Assembly (NCBI RefSeq): GCF_963966145.1
Contig: NC_091055.1
Location: 8,990,001-9,054,000, forward strand
DNA: 64,000 bases
Direction of reading: 5' to 3'
Source of the DNA: Tenebrio molitor
Taxonomy: Eukaryota; Arthropoda; Insecta; Coleoptera; Tenebrionidae
The position numbers were made by a program, and so were the translations under genes. Each line of letters starts with the position of its first letter. Positions within the stretch are counted from its first letter, which is position 1. Under the pieces are notes generated by a model that ran no database searches, was not told the origin of the DNA, and worked only from the letters and a program-made list of their open reading frames with translations. Shown here piece after piece: positions 49,605 to 60,621 of this stretch.

Positions 49605-52600
49605 ATCATTATACATTAATATATCAGCCAAAAATCCAATGCGTTGAATACAGGTCTAAAATTTTTGTCTATTTTCATAGATGTAGCGAGAAAAGTAATA
49701 AATATTTAACTGTTTAAATTGTAAGTTATCGTTTTCCTTAAAAGGCAAGATTGTTACTTTGTACGAATTATAAGTCATAAAAATATGTAGTATAATCCCT
49801 CATAAAACTTATGTGCCACTAACTTCAACAATACCATCAGAGAAATTGTGAATTTTATGTCATAAATCATTGTGAAATTTATATCTTATTTAATAAAAAT
49901 GTGCAAAGTTGAAAGTGTACTGGTTTTTATTTGGATAATTAATTACATGGATACATAAAAGTTAGTGTGATTATAAACGGCGTTCATTTTAATACGCGAT
50001 TCGGTGAAGGTTTTATTGATACGGGGTCATAAAGCAATTTCCTTATTTTTTATTTGGCAGAGAACCATACAGAAGCGTCCGATTTAAAAATAGATTCGTT
50101 CTGTAATTAGCGAAATTGATCGGGATCAAAAGCAAAGTGGATTAGGTCTGGAAACGTTGTAAAACAGAAGCTACGGCAGGATTCAGAATTTTTAATAGTA
50201 CGGTGTGTACGCATATCTATCATTAATAATGATGTTGCATTACGGCACTATTCAAACGACATTGATTAATAACTGCTATCTATAAATCAGGTAATTTAAA
50301 ATACATCGTTTTCAAAATGGCATTGCATGATTTCAGCAACAATTTATGAAATCTAAAATTCAACGCATTCAAATACTGAATGAAATCATTTCACCAGATG
50401 ATAGATTACTCTGCTTGGAAACCCAAATGGAGGAAGCTAAATAGAACCGAAATCGCTCCCTCATCAACACCACCTCCAGCCGATTAATTCCTCCAATAAT
50501 CACCGAGAAAAACCCGACGAAAACAACATAAAAGCATCCCGCCGCTATTATCTCACGTCTTTTAATTTTTTTACAGTGACTGCGATGGATGGGGATGGGC
50601 CATGAATAGGTGTCCACCACCACGAGCTTGAGAAAATCCGGCAAACAACCCGCATTAAAAATGACGTCATTGTCATTTTTCAAGATGGCGGCCATTGTGT
50701 GTTATTGAACCCCATGTTGAACAAGATTGAAGGGATCGTTAAATATGAGTTAATAGCCAAAAGTCATGTAAAAACAATTGATTTTTTTTTATTTTGTAAA
50801 AACACTGATACGGTGGTGAAAACGTTAAGCGGGCGATGATATTGATGGGCTTTTGTTTTGATATATGATTTTTCATGCACGCGTACAATACGCAAAATTC
50901 CGGTCGATCATACCAACCACGCGGCGGACTTGATGGATGGATATTATATCGCTTGGCAAGTCTGGTTTTAACAGATAATATGCCCTCCTGTCCTCAAAAA
51001 TTACTATGCCCCTCTTTTGCTTACGAAATGAGAGTTTCTGGCAGCGACGGGCTCAAGATTTATTATATCAATTTTTATACACTTCTTCCTACATAGATTT
51101 CTGCTATTTATTCTATTCATCACCGGGAGTTTTTCTTTAAAATTTCGATAAAATTATCACCTCCACAGATCAAAAGCAACGGTAACATGATTGATCAGTA
51201 CCGCCACTCGACCACTTCCAAATCAAACAGGTACGCACTTTGTCTAATGAATAATTGTGTCGCTGTTAAATCGGTCGAGAAATTTATTTAATAATAAAAT
51301 GTTTATTGGGCTTTTTATGGAACCTTTAAGGAGCTTGTAAATTTGTTACTGGCTGTTTGAACGTAACTGGTGTTTAAAATGGTAGACATTTTTCAAATAA
51401 GTAAGATTATATTTGGTTGGAATGTTGTAATTGTTGCCTATATTTAAAAATTTAATGTGTATTAAAGGAATTTATTTTTATGGTTGTTAGTGGATGTCTA
51501 CAGGAATATTTGCCCAGGAGATCGAAGCAACTTGTCTCAAGGTTAGAGTTGAAATAACTGTGCTTCAACTTCAACATCATAACCATTTTCTAGAAATGCA
51601 GAAGACTTGTTTTGTATCTCCCGTATGAACGCAGTTCACATGACGTGTACTTTTATATATGTATGTTGTACTATTATGCTACATTTACATCTTTTTCCTA
51701 CTTTAAATTAACATTATTATAACCGTGTTCTCAAAAATTCTCAGTGTTATCAACAAGCTACCGACTACTAACAACTAACTAATCAAATATCACTGTGTCC
51801 TGCCGAAATCATAATAAATCACCGCTAACACTATTATCTAATCTGAGCTTTTAGCAAGTAATAAAACGGTGTTTAATTAAAATTTATAATTATTAGACAA
51901 TAATTATTCATAGGACATTAATTTCTGTAATTAATGGTACTACCTTTCTTGGACCGATTGTGAAATTAGTTAATTACTAACCAGTCGATATTGTTCTCCG
52001 CAATGGGTTGAGCCGTACCAAAATTGATTTTTTGGATTAACAGAAGAAAATATTCATATAAATTTAGATTACCACATTAACACGTACCTAACTCTATATA
52101 ATTATGTAATATAATTTCAAACAGCCCGAGGCATGCAACTTACCATACTGTTAATTTACTTTATAAGGAATGGAGGTACAAGAATACTACGTACCTGAAA
52201 AAAAAAACAACAATAAGCACTGTAATTAATTGGTGGTAGCTGTACGGAATGGTAAGAAGAAGTGTTATTAAGCGTTATTGTTTAAGTTTCCTAGAGAGAA
52301 CCACGAAAAGTTGCGCAACTCGAAGAATTATGTAAATGCGGACACCATCTCGATGTTACACACTGTATAAGTGACAGATACGTTACGCTTATAACAATTA
52401 ACTACCCAAAAATTCTTGACGGAATGTACGTAAACGTTCAGAATTTATGACAAACGGAAAGAACAGTTGTGATGAAATGAGCCAGGCCAAGATCGTGATG
52501 GAAGAATTACGAAAGCGATTCACGATATTAATTCAAACATACTCAAATTGTCAGCCGACAGAAATGGAGTGACGCTTTGTCGAGTGTTGACACGACTACA

Positions 52601-54988
52601 AAATTCACCTCAGGAATATAAAAAAACATCGGTGACAAAACCTTCAAAAGTCGACTCTTCAGATCATCGATGACAATTGAACGCTTACTCAAAACCCCCC
52701 AAAATAGAACGACAATTATTAAAGTTTAATGAGGTTATAAAACGACACGAACCTCGACCCAAACGTTACGAGTATATAAAATGTTTGCCGGTAATAAGAC
52801 TTTTAGTTAAAATTAGATGTCTCTTTGACGCTAGCAAGTCAACACTAGCGTGACTAAAAAATATTCGTTTTAAATAAGAAATAGCTTTGATTTTGCTGTT
52901 GTTTAGCTGTCTGAAACAGTTTATTTTTGTAACGTCGTGGGTGATTATTAAAAATTTAAATAGTTCGACGATCACTTATTGTTAGACCTTACCCTTTATA
53001 TAAACTGCCCTTATTGAATTTTTAATGAGAAAACTATCTTTAGTAATATGATATTTCAGAAATAAAGAATAACCTCAAGATCGCCTCATAATATTAACCA
53101 GTTTACGCTATTTAAATTTTAAATGTGGGCGGTTACGTATCCAGTAACAAAGAACTGTCAAACTCAAAGCAAATAAGATATCTAACAAACTAATCTGAAA
53201 CATTTTCGTCAAAGATGTACTTCTATTTTTGGTAGATATGGACTGGGTTTTGTTTGTGACACAATTTAGTTAAGAACAAACCGATTCAAATGAGTAAGTC
53301 GTTTTTGTTGGAAAATAAATTATTTTTCCATTCATCCTTCGTTTAATATTACGTGGCAAATTAGGCGGAAGAATAGTGTCACGCTAATAGATATATTTTA
53401 TGTCGGTGTGCTAAAATGGAAAGTTGTATAATTACCAATTCCTTTTGGAAGAATTCTGTTACAACTGTGTTTAAAATGTTAAAATTTCGGTGTCCGTATT
53501 CGTGGTTTATTACAATGAGCAAACAGAACAAAGTTGTACTTGTTACAAAAATGGTATACGAATAAAAACGGCGTACAACAGGTTTTTGTCAGCACCATGA
53601 AACTTGGTAATAAAGTGTATACAGTCGTCAGATCATTTTAGTAAATTGGCGGCTGAGAAAATGAGCTTGAACATCACTTAATCCGTGTAGTGTCATTTAT
53701 AGTCGAGAAATTTATAAAATTTAATGCGTCCCCTAGGCTATAACTTAACACACAGCTTCACCTCGTGAATGTGAGCTATGGCCCTGTCAAAATGTCACAC
53801 TAATTTCTGAATCCAGTTTCTCCAAAAATTCCGCGTTGAATACTCGAAATACTGAGAATTCCAGATCACTATCTTTGTAATATCAATTTTTTACTTATAA
53901 GTCAAACTTCCCAAGTTTCGGTGGCAAAATTCCTCCAAGACCCCTAGCCACCTCGTCAATTAATTTTAATTAATATAGGCATTCACAGTGTACACACAGA
54001 AAATCCCACCAGTTGTGGGATCATAGAAATACATAAACAGCTAAAATTATGTTTCAAGATTAAAATTAATTGCGAAAACAACAAAATTAAAATCTGAATG
54101 TCGAGAGATAAAAAAACAAATATGTACTTCGTGCGACAAACGGTATTCGACGGATGCGAGAATGATAACAGCAATTCAGGTTTCAAACTCGACATTTTAT
54201 ATTAAGGCGAATGTATAAAATACCTACAACTTTTGACGGAAATCTCTGAATATTCGAGATGACGTAGGCAATTCAAAGGGAACGAAACACTTTGCTACAT
54301 ATTTTAATTCCCGTTCAAATTTATGTTAATAAGATCGGCGGCATTCAAACGAACAACAAATTTTATTGTGTGTATTGAATGTATAATATTTTACACAAAA
54401 AATTTCACCGTGTAACATTCAAATCAAAGTAGATTAAAGTTGGCGTCCGACTGTTCGTTGTTGCGTAAATGTAACTGCGCCAACTAGATCTGTGCAACAA
54501 CAGATCATTTTTCTGCTAATGTGAAGCAGTTAAGTTAAATCGAAACGGCGTCTCAGCTATTACATAAATAATGCTGAGACTTTATTTACAATTATTATTA
54601 TTAAATGTTAGATCCTCTATTTGAATATCTTCTTAACATTTGAAGTTACGACTTTCAAAACTGTAACTGAATAAAATCAGTGCGAAAAAATACACAAGAA
54701 CAGGGTCTATGACGAATTTTTGCTTTTGCATTTCGCAAAAAAAAAAACTGAACGAAATAGATTGTCGACTCAAAAGAAACATGAGCTTTGTTATGAAGTT
54801 GTCTATAAAAAATATCTCAGATTTAAATTACATATTTTTCGCACATTTTCTCTAATCGGACATGTCCTATTCTGATTCGCTTCCAAGTATGCAGCATCAA
54901 ATTCTGTTAGATAAAATCTCTTGAACCAGAAAAATATACAAAATTAAAACTCCAAGAGTGCTCAAATTTGAAGTTGTTGAATAATATA
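49605..54988. other. Intronic or intergenic DNA, nothing recognised
   Basis: About 5.4 kb of AT-rich DNA with only short, low-complexity ORFs. No repeats shared with the rest of the window were noticed. Confidence 0.45.
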
Positions 54989-55706
54989 CACTCACCGGCA
55001 CAAAAAACGACTCATTATGATTTCTTTAATAAATGATCTTGAAATATTAAAAGTTATATATTATCAATTAATAACATAATTACATAAACATTTTTGTTTT
55101 ACAATACAAAAATTTCCGATAATATTGCGGAATCTGGAAAAGTGCCCCGAATGCTTGCAGCGTTTCCACGTTGAATGGCAAGGGAAATCCTCTCGAAAAG
55201 GAATTTCTTTGATTTTGAATCGCCTGATTCCGCGATAAGTCGGTTTCCGATGAAATTATATTTGTGCTTATTTTTCTTTATTATAGTTAAATTGGGATAT
55301 TTTCAATGATCGGGAGTGCTATGGTCACCATGGCAACCGAATTGTTTTGTTTAAATAAATTATTAGAAAATTTGCGTTACTTCCACGTTGTTTTTGTCGG
55401 TTGATTTACGTGTTAAAAGATTTAATGTGACAATACGAGATACTAATTCAAAATGCTATTCAAATTTTGACCATTTTTCATAACATAATTTTTTTTTCTA
55501 AAAAATTCCTTTTTTTTTTTTTTCATTAAAATTTCATTTGCTGTGTTTAATGTTTTGTTTGTTGGATATTTTTTTGGCAAAGAATAACTTACTCGTAAAT
55601 AACACTTATCAATACAACATAAGTATCAACATTTTTTTCTAAAACAATGAATTACTTAATTATAGTAATAAAATTCAAAGTGAGTCGTTTTTTGTGCCGG
55701 TCAGTG
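54989..55706. mobile_element. TA-flanked TIR element, family 3, carrying a LINE fragment
   Basis: TIRs of 26 bp with one mismatch: CACTCACCGGCACAAAAAAC at the left, and inverted CACTGACCGGCACAAAAAAC at the right. TA flanks both ends. The interior includes a 183-bp minus-strand LINE 3' end (55071-55253). The right half is repeated within the hAT-type element near 59922-60119. Confidence 0.9.
55071..55253 (-). mobile_element. 5'-truncated LINE copy (3' end only)
   Basis: The minus strand encodes the last ~50 codons of the same LINE ORF (ESGDSKSKKF, then AIQRGNAASI) and a short 3' tail. It matches 56516-56698 in inverted orientation with a single difference in 183 bp. The abrupt 5' end fits truncation during target-primed insertion. 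Confidence 0.85.
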
Positions 55707-56061
55707 TATTTAATGTCAACGATAATAAAAATGCAACTTCAATTTTCTTAGATTTCAACGAATCCGTTATCATCTAGCAGAATTTACTACTTTAATAATG
55801 GCGATAAATCAATTACATTTATTCAGTTTTAATACATCACATTTCAAAGCTTGATTATGTACTTAATCTAAGTAAAGGGAAGTGTTTTGATCTTCCTCAT
55901 CTTACTAATAGTGATTCATTTTTAGATTTTAAATAAAAAATTATATTCGTCACGTCATTAAAAGTAAATTTCATTTCAATCTGAAAAGAATTGGTCTACA
56001 AGTGTTCTTGTCTATTTTGTTGCATCCATTAAAGCACGAGTACCGTAATCAATAATTATAA

Positions 56062-56670
56062 TATATATTATTATATTGTACACCTCATATTTGCAAATGC
56101 AATGCGAAAGTTGACGAAATTGGCACCCACGGTCTAAGTTGTTTCAAAAGCAGTGGTAGATTTTCAAGACACACTGAAATTAATTCCATTATCAATCGGT
56201 CTTTAACTTCAATTCATGTGAATTCAACTTTAGAACCAAACGGACTGTCTCGGGATGACGGAAAACGCCCAGATGGGATGACTTTAGTACCGTGGATTAA
56301 AGGTCAACCTTTGGTTTGGGACGTTACTGTTGTAGATACACTTGCAGACAGTTACGTATTGAAATCATCTGAAGTCTCAGGTTTTGCCGCTGAAATGGCT
56401 TGCAAACGCAAACATAGCAAATATAGTTCAATGATTTCGTCAAACTATGTGTTTAAAGGTTTAGCATTTGAAACCTTAGGCCCTTGGTGCAAAGAAGCCA
56501 TCGATTTCATTAATGTCATCGGAAACCGACTTATCGCGGAATCAGGCGATTCAAAATCAAAGAAATTCCTTTTCGAGAGGATTTCCCTTGCCATTCAACG
56601 TGGAAACGCTGCAAGCATTCGGGGCACTTTTCCAGATTCCGCAATATTATCGGAAATTTTTGTATTATAA
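56062..56670 (+). pseudogene. LINE-type retroelement ORF, C-terminal part, frame intact
   Basis: An open frame of about 200 codons runs from just after a TAA at 56059-56061 to a TAA at 56668-56670. It begins inside the protein: CTPHICKCNAKVDEIGTHGL and SCFKSSGRFSRH form a Cys/His block (C, C, C, H, C, H). GLSRDDGKRPDG and PLVWDVTVVDTLADSY follow, with PD and D residues spaced as in PD-(D/E)XK nucleases, then AIQRGN near the end. No start codon fits a complete gene, and the reverse transcriptase that should precede it is absent, so this is a 5'-truncated copy. The lack of stops suggests it is young. The nuclease reading is inference from motif spacing. Confidence 0.75.
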
Positions 56671-56811
56671 AACAAAAATGTTTATGTAATTATGTTATAA
56701 TATAATATAATTATAACATACGGAGTCATACTTACTACAAATTGAATTTTTAGAACGTATTTTAAATTATTACTATCTGGTTTTTGAATATTTTATTTTA
56801 TTATTCTGTTG

Positions 56812-57870
56812 GAAATAAAAAAGAGATACGACATCGAAGCCGGATTTATTTATCACAACGAATATTTATATGAAATAATGATAATTCCTTTAAAAACACT
56901 ATGTACTTATATTATCATTTATCAAAAATAAATTATTGTTATTATACAGGCTGAAATCGAAATACATCAGAATATTAAAACCCTAGGATCTTCAGACCAT
57001 TTGTGAAAACCACATGCATTCAGTTTAGGGTGGGCCATCATATAGCATATTTGCCATAAAACCATTTTTCAATTGTAAAAAAAATTTAGAAAGCATAATC
57101 TTAAATTTCCGATGTACGAAATGGACGAATCATTTTTTATAAAATAAAATAAATGTGAAATTTGACTGATAGCGTTTTATTATCAAAGTAATAAAGCAAT
57201 CCGGGTTTTACCTGCGTATGAGTGTAGAAATCTAATATACAGTTTAAGCACAAAAGTTAGGAAGAATAGGAAGATTAAAAAGTTATCGAATGCAACGCAA
57301 AAAAGGTGCAAACAGTTTTCCTTTTGCTTGGTTTTCATTCATAGTACATATTCTTACACGTTTTTGCGGCTCTGTGTATTTAATGTGTTTTTGGGCTATT
57401 TCATTTTTATGTAGTAAGGTTTTGTCTTTTGTGACTCCGTTTTTAAATCGTTTTTGCGGATATTCATGTTTCGATTAATTAGAGCTTCCAGATTTTCGTT
57501 CGGGATAGAATTAAGTTAAATTGGATTTTATGAATTTAAAATCTTTAACCACATTTTCGGTTTATTCACTTATTGAAGATACTATGGTTTAGATATTATG
57601 ATGCAATTCAATTTCACCCTGTATATTACTATTAAAAAGACCAGAGAATTGAGACCGGATTTATTAACATTATGGATGTTTCTATTAAGCAACGATCATT
57701 TCTTTAGCACTATTTATATTATCATTGATCAAAAATAAATTATTATTACTATTATTATAAAGGGAGCACAGAATGGAGTCCTGATTTTATTTATTATTAG
57801 GGATATTTCAATCAACCAATGATAATTCCTTTGCAAGCACTATTTTTGCATTACCATTACCTATTACATT
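56812..57870. repeat. Degenerate ~130-bp tandem repeat, three units, split by an insertion
   Basis: Units at about 56812-56944, 57639-57765 and 57766-57870 share a CCGGATTTATT-like start, AATGATAATTCCTTT-like and CACTATTTATATTATCATT blocks, and an AAAAATAAATTATTATTATT end. The first and second units are parted by the TIR element at 56947-57621; removing it makes all three adjacent. The third unit is the most diverged. Confidence 0.75.
56947..57621. mobile_element. 675-bp TA-flanked TIR element
   Basis: The left end CAGGCTGAAATCGAAATACA and the inverted right end CAGGGTGAAATTGAATTGCA continue to match for about 50 bp, through ATCTTCA. TA flanks each end. There is no transposase. Its insertion inside a tandem repeat gives independent support for the edges. 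Confidence 0.85.
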
Positions 57871-59825
57871 ATTATTTTACCTGCTTTTATTATATAAGCC
57901 CACTTATACACGTCGAAGTTTGTTCATAAGACATTGAGGATTGTAAACACTGAAACTAAGTAATGAAGCAAGGAATGAATTATTCACTGAAGTTCCAACG
58001 GAACGCCGTTTATTCGGCCGGTCGCCCATCCAAACACTGACCGCGCCCCAAATTGCTTAACTCACTATTATTATCATTATTATTACCTTCAGTTATGTCG
58101 AAATGTTTTACAACACCACAATCCCAAAAACATCGAACACAGCACGAACGTCGTGTTTCGCCAACAACTTCGTTATCATCGAAGCTGTGGGTTTAAAAAT
58201 ATCGACAAACACCAAGAATTCTAATAAGATTCCGTTACGTGGATGTTCGATGTATCAGTCGATCTTTTTTCGATATCGATATTTTGTCGTAGATTTTTCG
58301 ATGGTAGCAGTGGTTTAGTGGTCTGCATTGTGCACAGCACTAATTACGAACCGTAGTCGGACACGGTCACGATCTAATCGGCCGTTCTGGACACACTTTA
58401 AAAATCAATTGGTGCGGTTTTCGACGTAGGCGCTATGGGCGTTGTTAAGTGTCGATAGGAGTGCAGGGTTGCAATCTCGAGTTTGCTGGTATGTGCCAAT
58501 ACCTCCTATTATCGGTTACGCCGGCATTGATAGCGTTCTTGCCGATACCGGTTGTACGGCAAAATGCCCTCTCCTCTGCCTCTCGGATCTACTGCAGTTT
58601 TAATTAGCCATGATTCCCTTGGCTCGCTCACTTTTTCGTGCCAGCTTAAAATACAATTAGTGACAATTACATCATTTTCATTAGACATTTCAAGTCGCGT
58701 GATTCGGTTTAATTACAGATTAAGGTAACGGCAAACGCGGCTACAGTACTAGCCGCTTATTCTATTATCACCAAATCTGGTTCGACGCCCTTGTTCTTGT
58801 TGCTACCGGGATACTTGCGAAACGTTTTATTTTTAGCAGAACCGGCACAAATCGTATTCTGTTCCTCCTCAAGCGGAAATTGACAAAACGAAGGACCTTC
58901 CGGTACTAGGCTGAGGATTCGACGCGAGTCATCCTCCACTCTCTTCGACTTGGTCTATTCTTTCACAACGACACGTTTTCCTTCCGATATGTCGGATTGT
59001 TGGTGTGGGACGAAGAATTTTTAAAAACGGTCGATAGCGGATCGTTTTTGATCGCATCCTTATCTTCCATAGTTTATGGTATTCTAATAGTAACCTGAAT
59101 GAAGTAGACACAGCATGAAACATGTCTGAAAACACAAGCAATAAAAATGTTTTTTATGAGACCGAAAACGGAGCAGGTGTTATCATCGTACCAACGTTTT
59201 CGCTTTATTCCACTAGTAGGTGGAAGCAGTTACAACCTATTTAACGGGGGTTAACTTCGGAACTTTCTAGCGCAGATTATCATGATTTGTGTTTTTTGAA
59301 CTCTTATCGTGCTCCAGATAATAGCCGGAGATATTTTAAAATACGGCTTTTTCTAAATTCTAATAACGATAAAGAATCTAGGAGAAAATCGTACATTATT
59401 CGCAACTTTGTTCCTTTCTCATCATGAAGATATTTTCAATTTAACTTGAAAACTACGACAAATCAAAATGTTCCATTTCTATGCACATAAACTCACTCTT
59501 AACAAACAGTTTTAATTAATATCAACATTTTTGAAATTCTAGATTTTTATAACGCACACAAGATTATGAAAGATTGTAAAGATTGTTTGTTAATTGACGT
59601 TCTCAAAAATTTTGAAGATATTTCCCAAATTGATCAGTCCTAAAATCTTGACATTTGGGAAACGTTAACAAATCCGCTGAATCTCAACAAAATAAAAACT
59701 TTAGAATTTTGTCCTGATGATAAGTAAAGCAGTGTTCTTCTATCCTAGACGAAGACGACATTCTATTTTATTGTGACCCAGTACAGATATTAACTGTGCC
59801 AACGAGCACGTATGACGGTTTCATA
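57871..59825. other. Intronic or intergenic DNA with a GC-richer island
   Basis: 58320-58960 is less AT-rich and includes a 60-codon minus-strand frame starting with ATG (58939-58757) that matches no known family. No gene, RNA or repeat was recognised with confidence. Confidence 0.35.
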
Positions 59826-60119
59826 CAGTGGCGTAGATAAGGGGGGGGTCCAGGGGGTCCGGACCCCCCCCAGAGCTCATCCATATACTTTTACAACTGA
59901 ATAATACTCTTTCAGTATATACACTGACAGTCACAAAAAACGACTCACTTTGAATTTTAAGTAATTCATTGTCTTAGAAAAAATTTTTGGTATACATATT
60001 TGGTATATCATATTCTATTGATAAGTGTTATTTAAGTTATTCTTTGCCAAAGAATATACGACAAACAAAACATTAAACACAGCAAATAAGATTTTAATGA
60101 AAAATGATAAAATCAATTT

Positions 60120-60290
60120 TTTTACCATCAAAGGGTCATTTTTGTATTAGCATAAACATGCCCGACATAACCTAATTTTTTTTTAATGTCGTGTCAAGTT
60201 AAAACATCCGGTCAGTGCCAATTACGAAACTGAAAAACACCAATATTTTTCAATTGTTTCATTGCCAACAGACTCAGTCATTGTTGATCA
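60120..60290. mobile_element. TIR family 2, partial copy
   Basis: The reverse complement matches about 30799-30960, including AATGACTGAGTCTGTTGGCA and the GTGATC tip. The other end is missing. Confidence 0.75.
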
Positions 60291-60329
60291 CGCTGTATGT
60301 AGCAAACTACATTAAAAACCAAATTTTTA

Positions 60330-60570
60330 TAGGTGCAATGGCGGACACGGAATCTTGGACGATTTATCATTCGATTGACATAAAAATGTAAAACTGGCTT
60401 TAGGTACAACTAACCTCACTTTCGATTTTTGTAATGATGATGCGAAAAACTTTCTAATGTCAAATAGTTTCAAACGTCAATCATAATGACAATAAAGCGT
60501 GGCTTACATTGACACTTTTTGAATTGACATAAATTTGACGTCTAAAATTCCGTGTCCGCAACTGTACCTA
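60330..60570. mobile_element. ~240-bp TIR element nested in the hAT-type element
   Basis: TAGGTGCAATGGCGGACACG at the left is mirrored by TAGGTACAGTTGCGGACACG at the right, continuing as GAATCTTGGACG and GAATTTTAGACG. No ORF. The target duplication is unclear. Confidence 0.75.
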
Positions 60571-60621
60571 ATACAAAAGTATGTGGACCCCCCCCAAAGC
60601 AAAAAGCTATCTACGCCACTG

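Larger units (their letters stand above)
59826..60621. mobile_element. hAT-type non-autonomous element carrying other repeat pieces
   Basis: The tips CAGTGGCGTAGATA and its inverse TATCTACGCCACTG are perfect, followed by GGGGGGGGTCC and its inverse. An exact 8-bp direct repeat GTTTCATA flanks the element (59818-59825 and 60622-60629), the target size typical of hAT transposons. The 796-bp interior has no transposase. It holds a piece of TIR family 3 (59922-60119), a piece of TIR family 2 (60120-60290) and another small TIR element (60330-60570). Confidence 0.92.
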
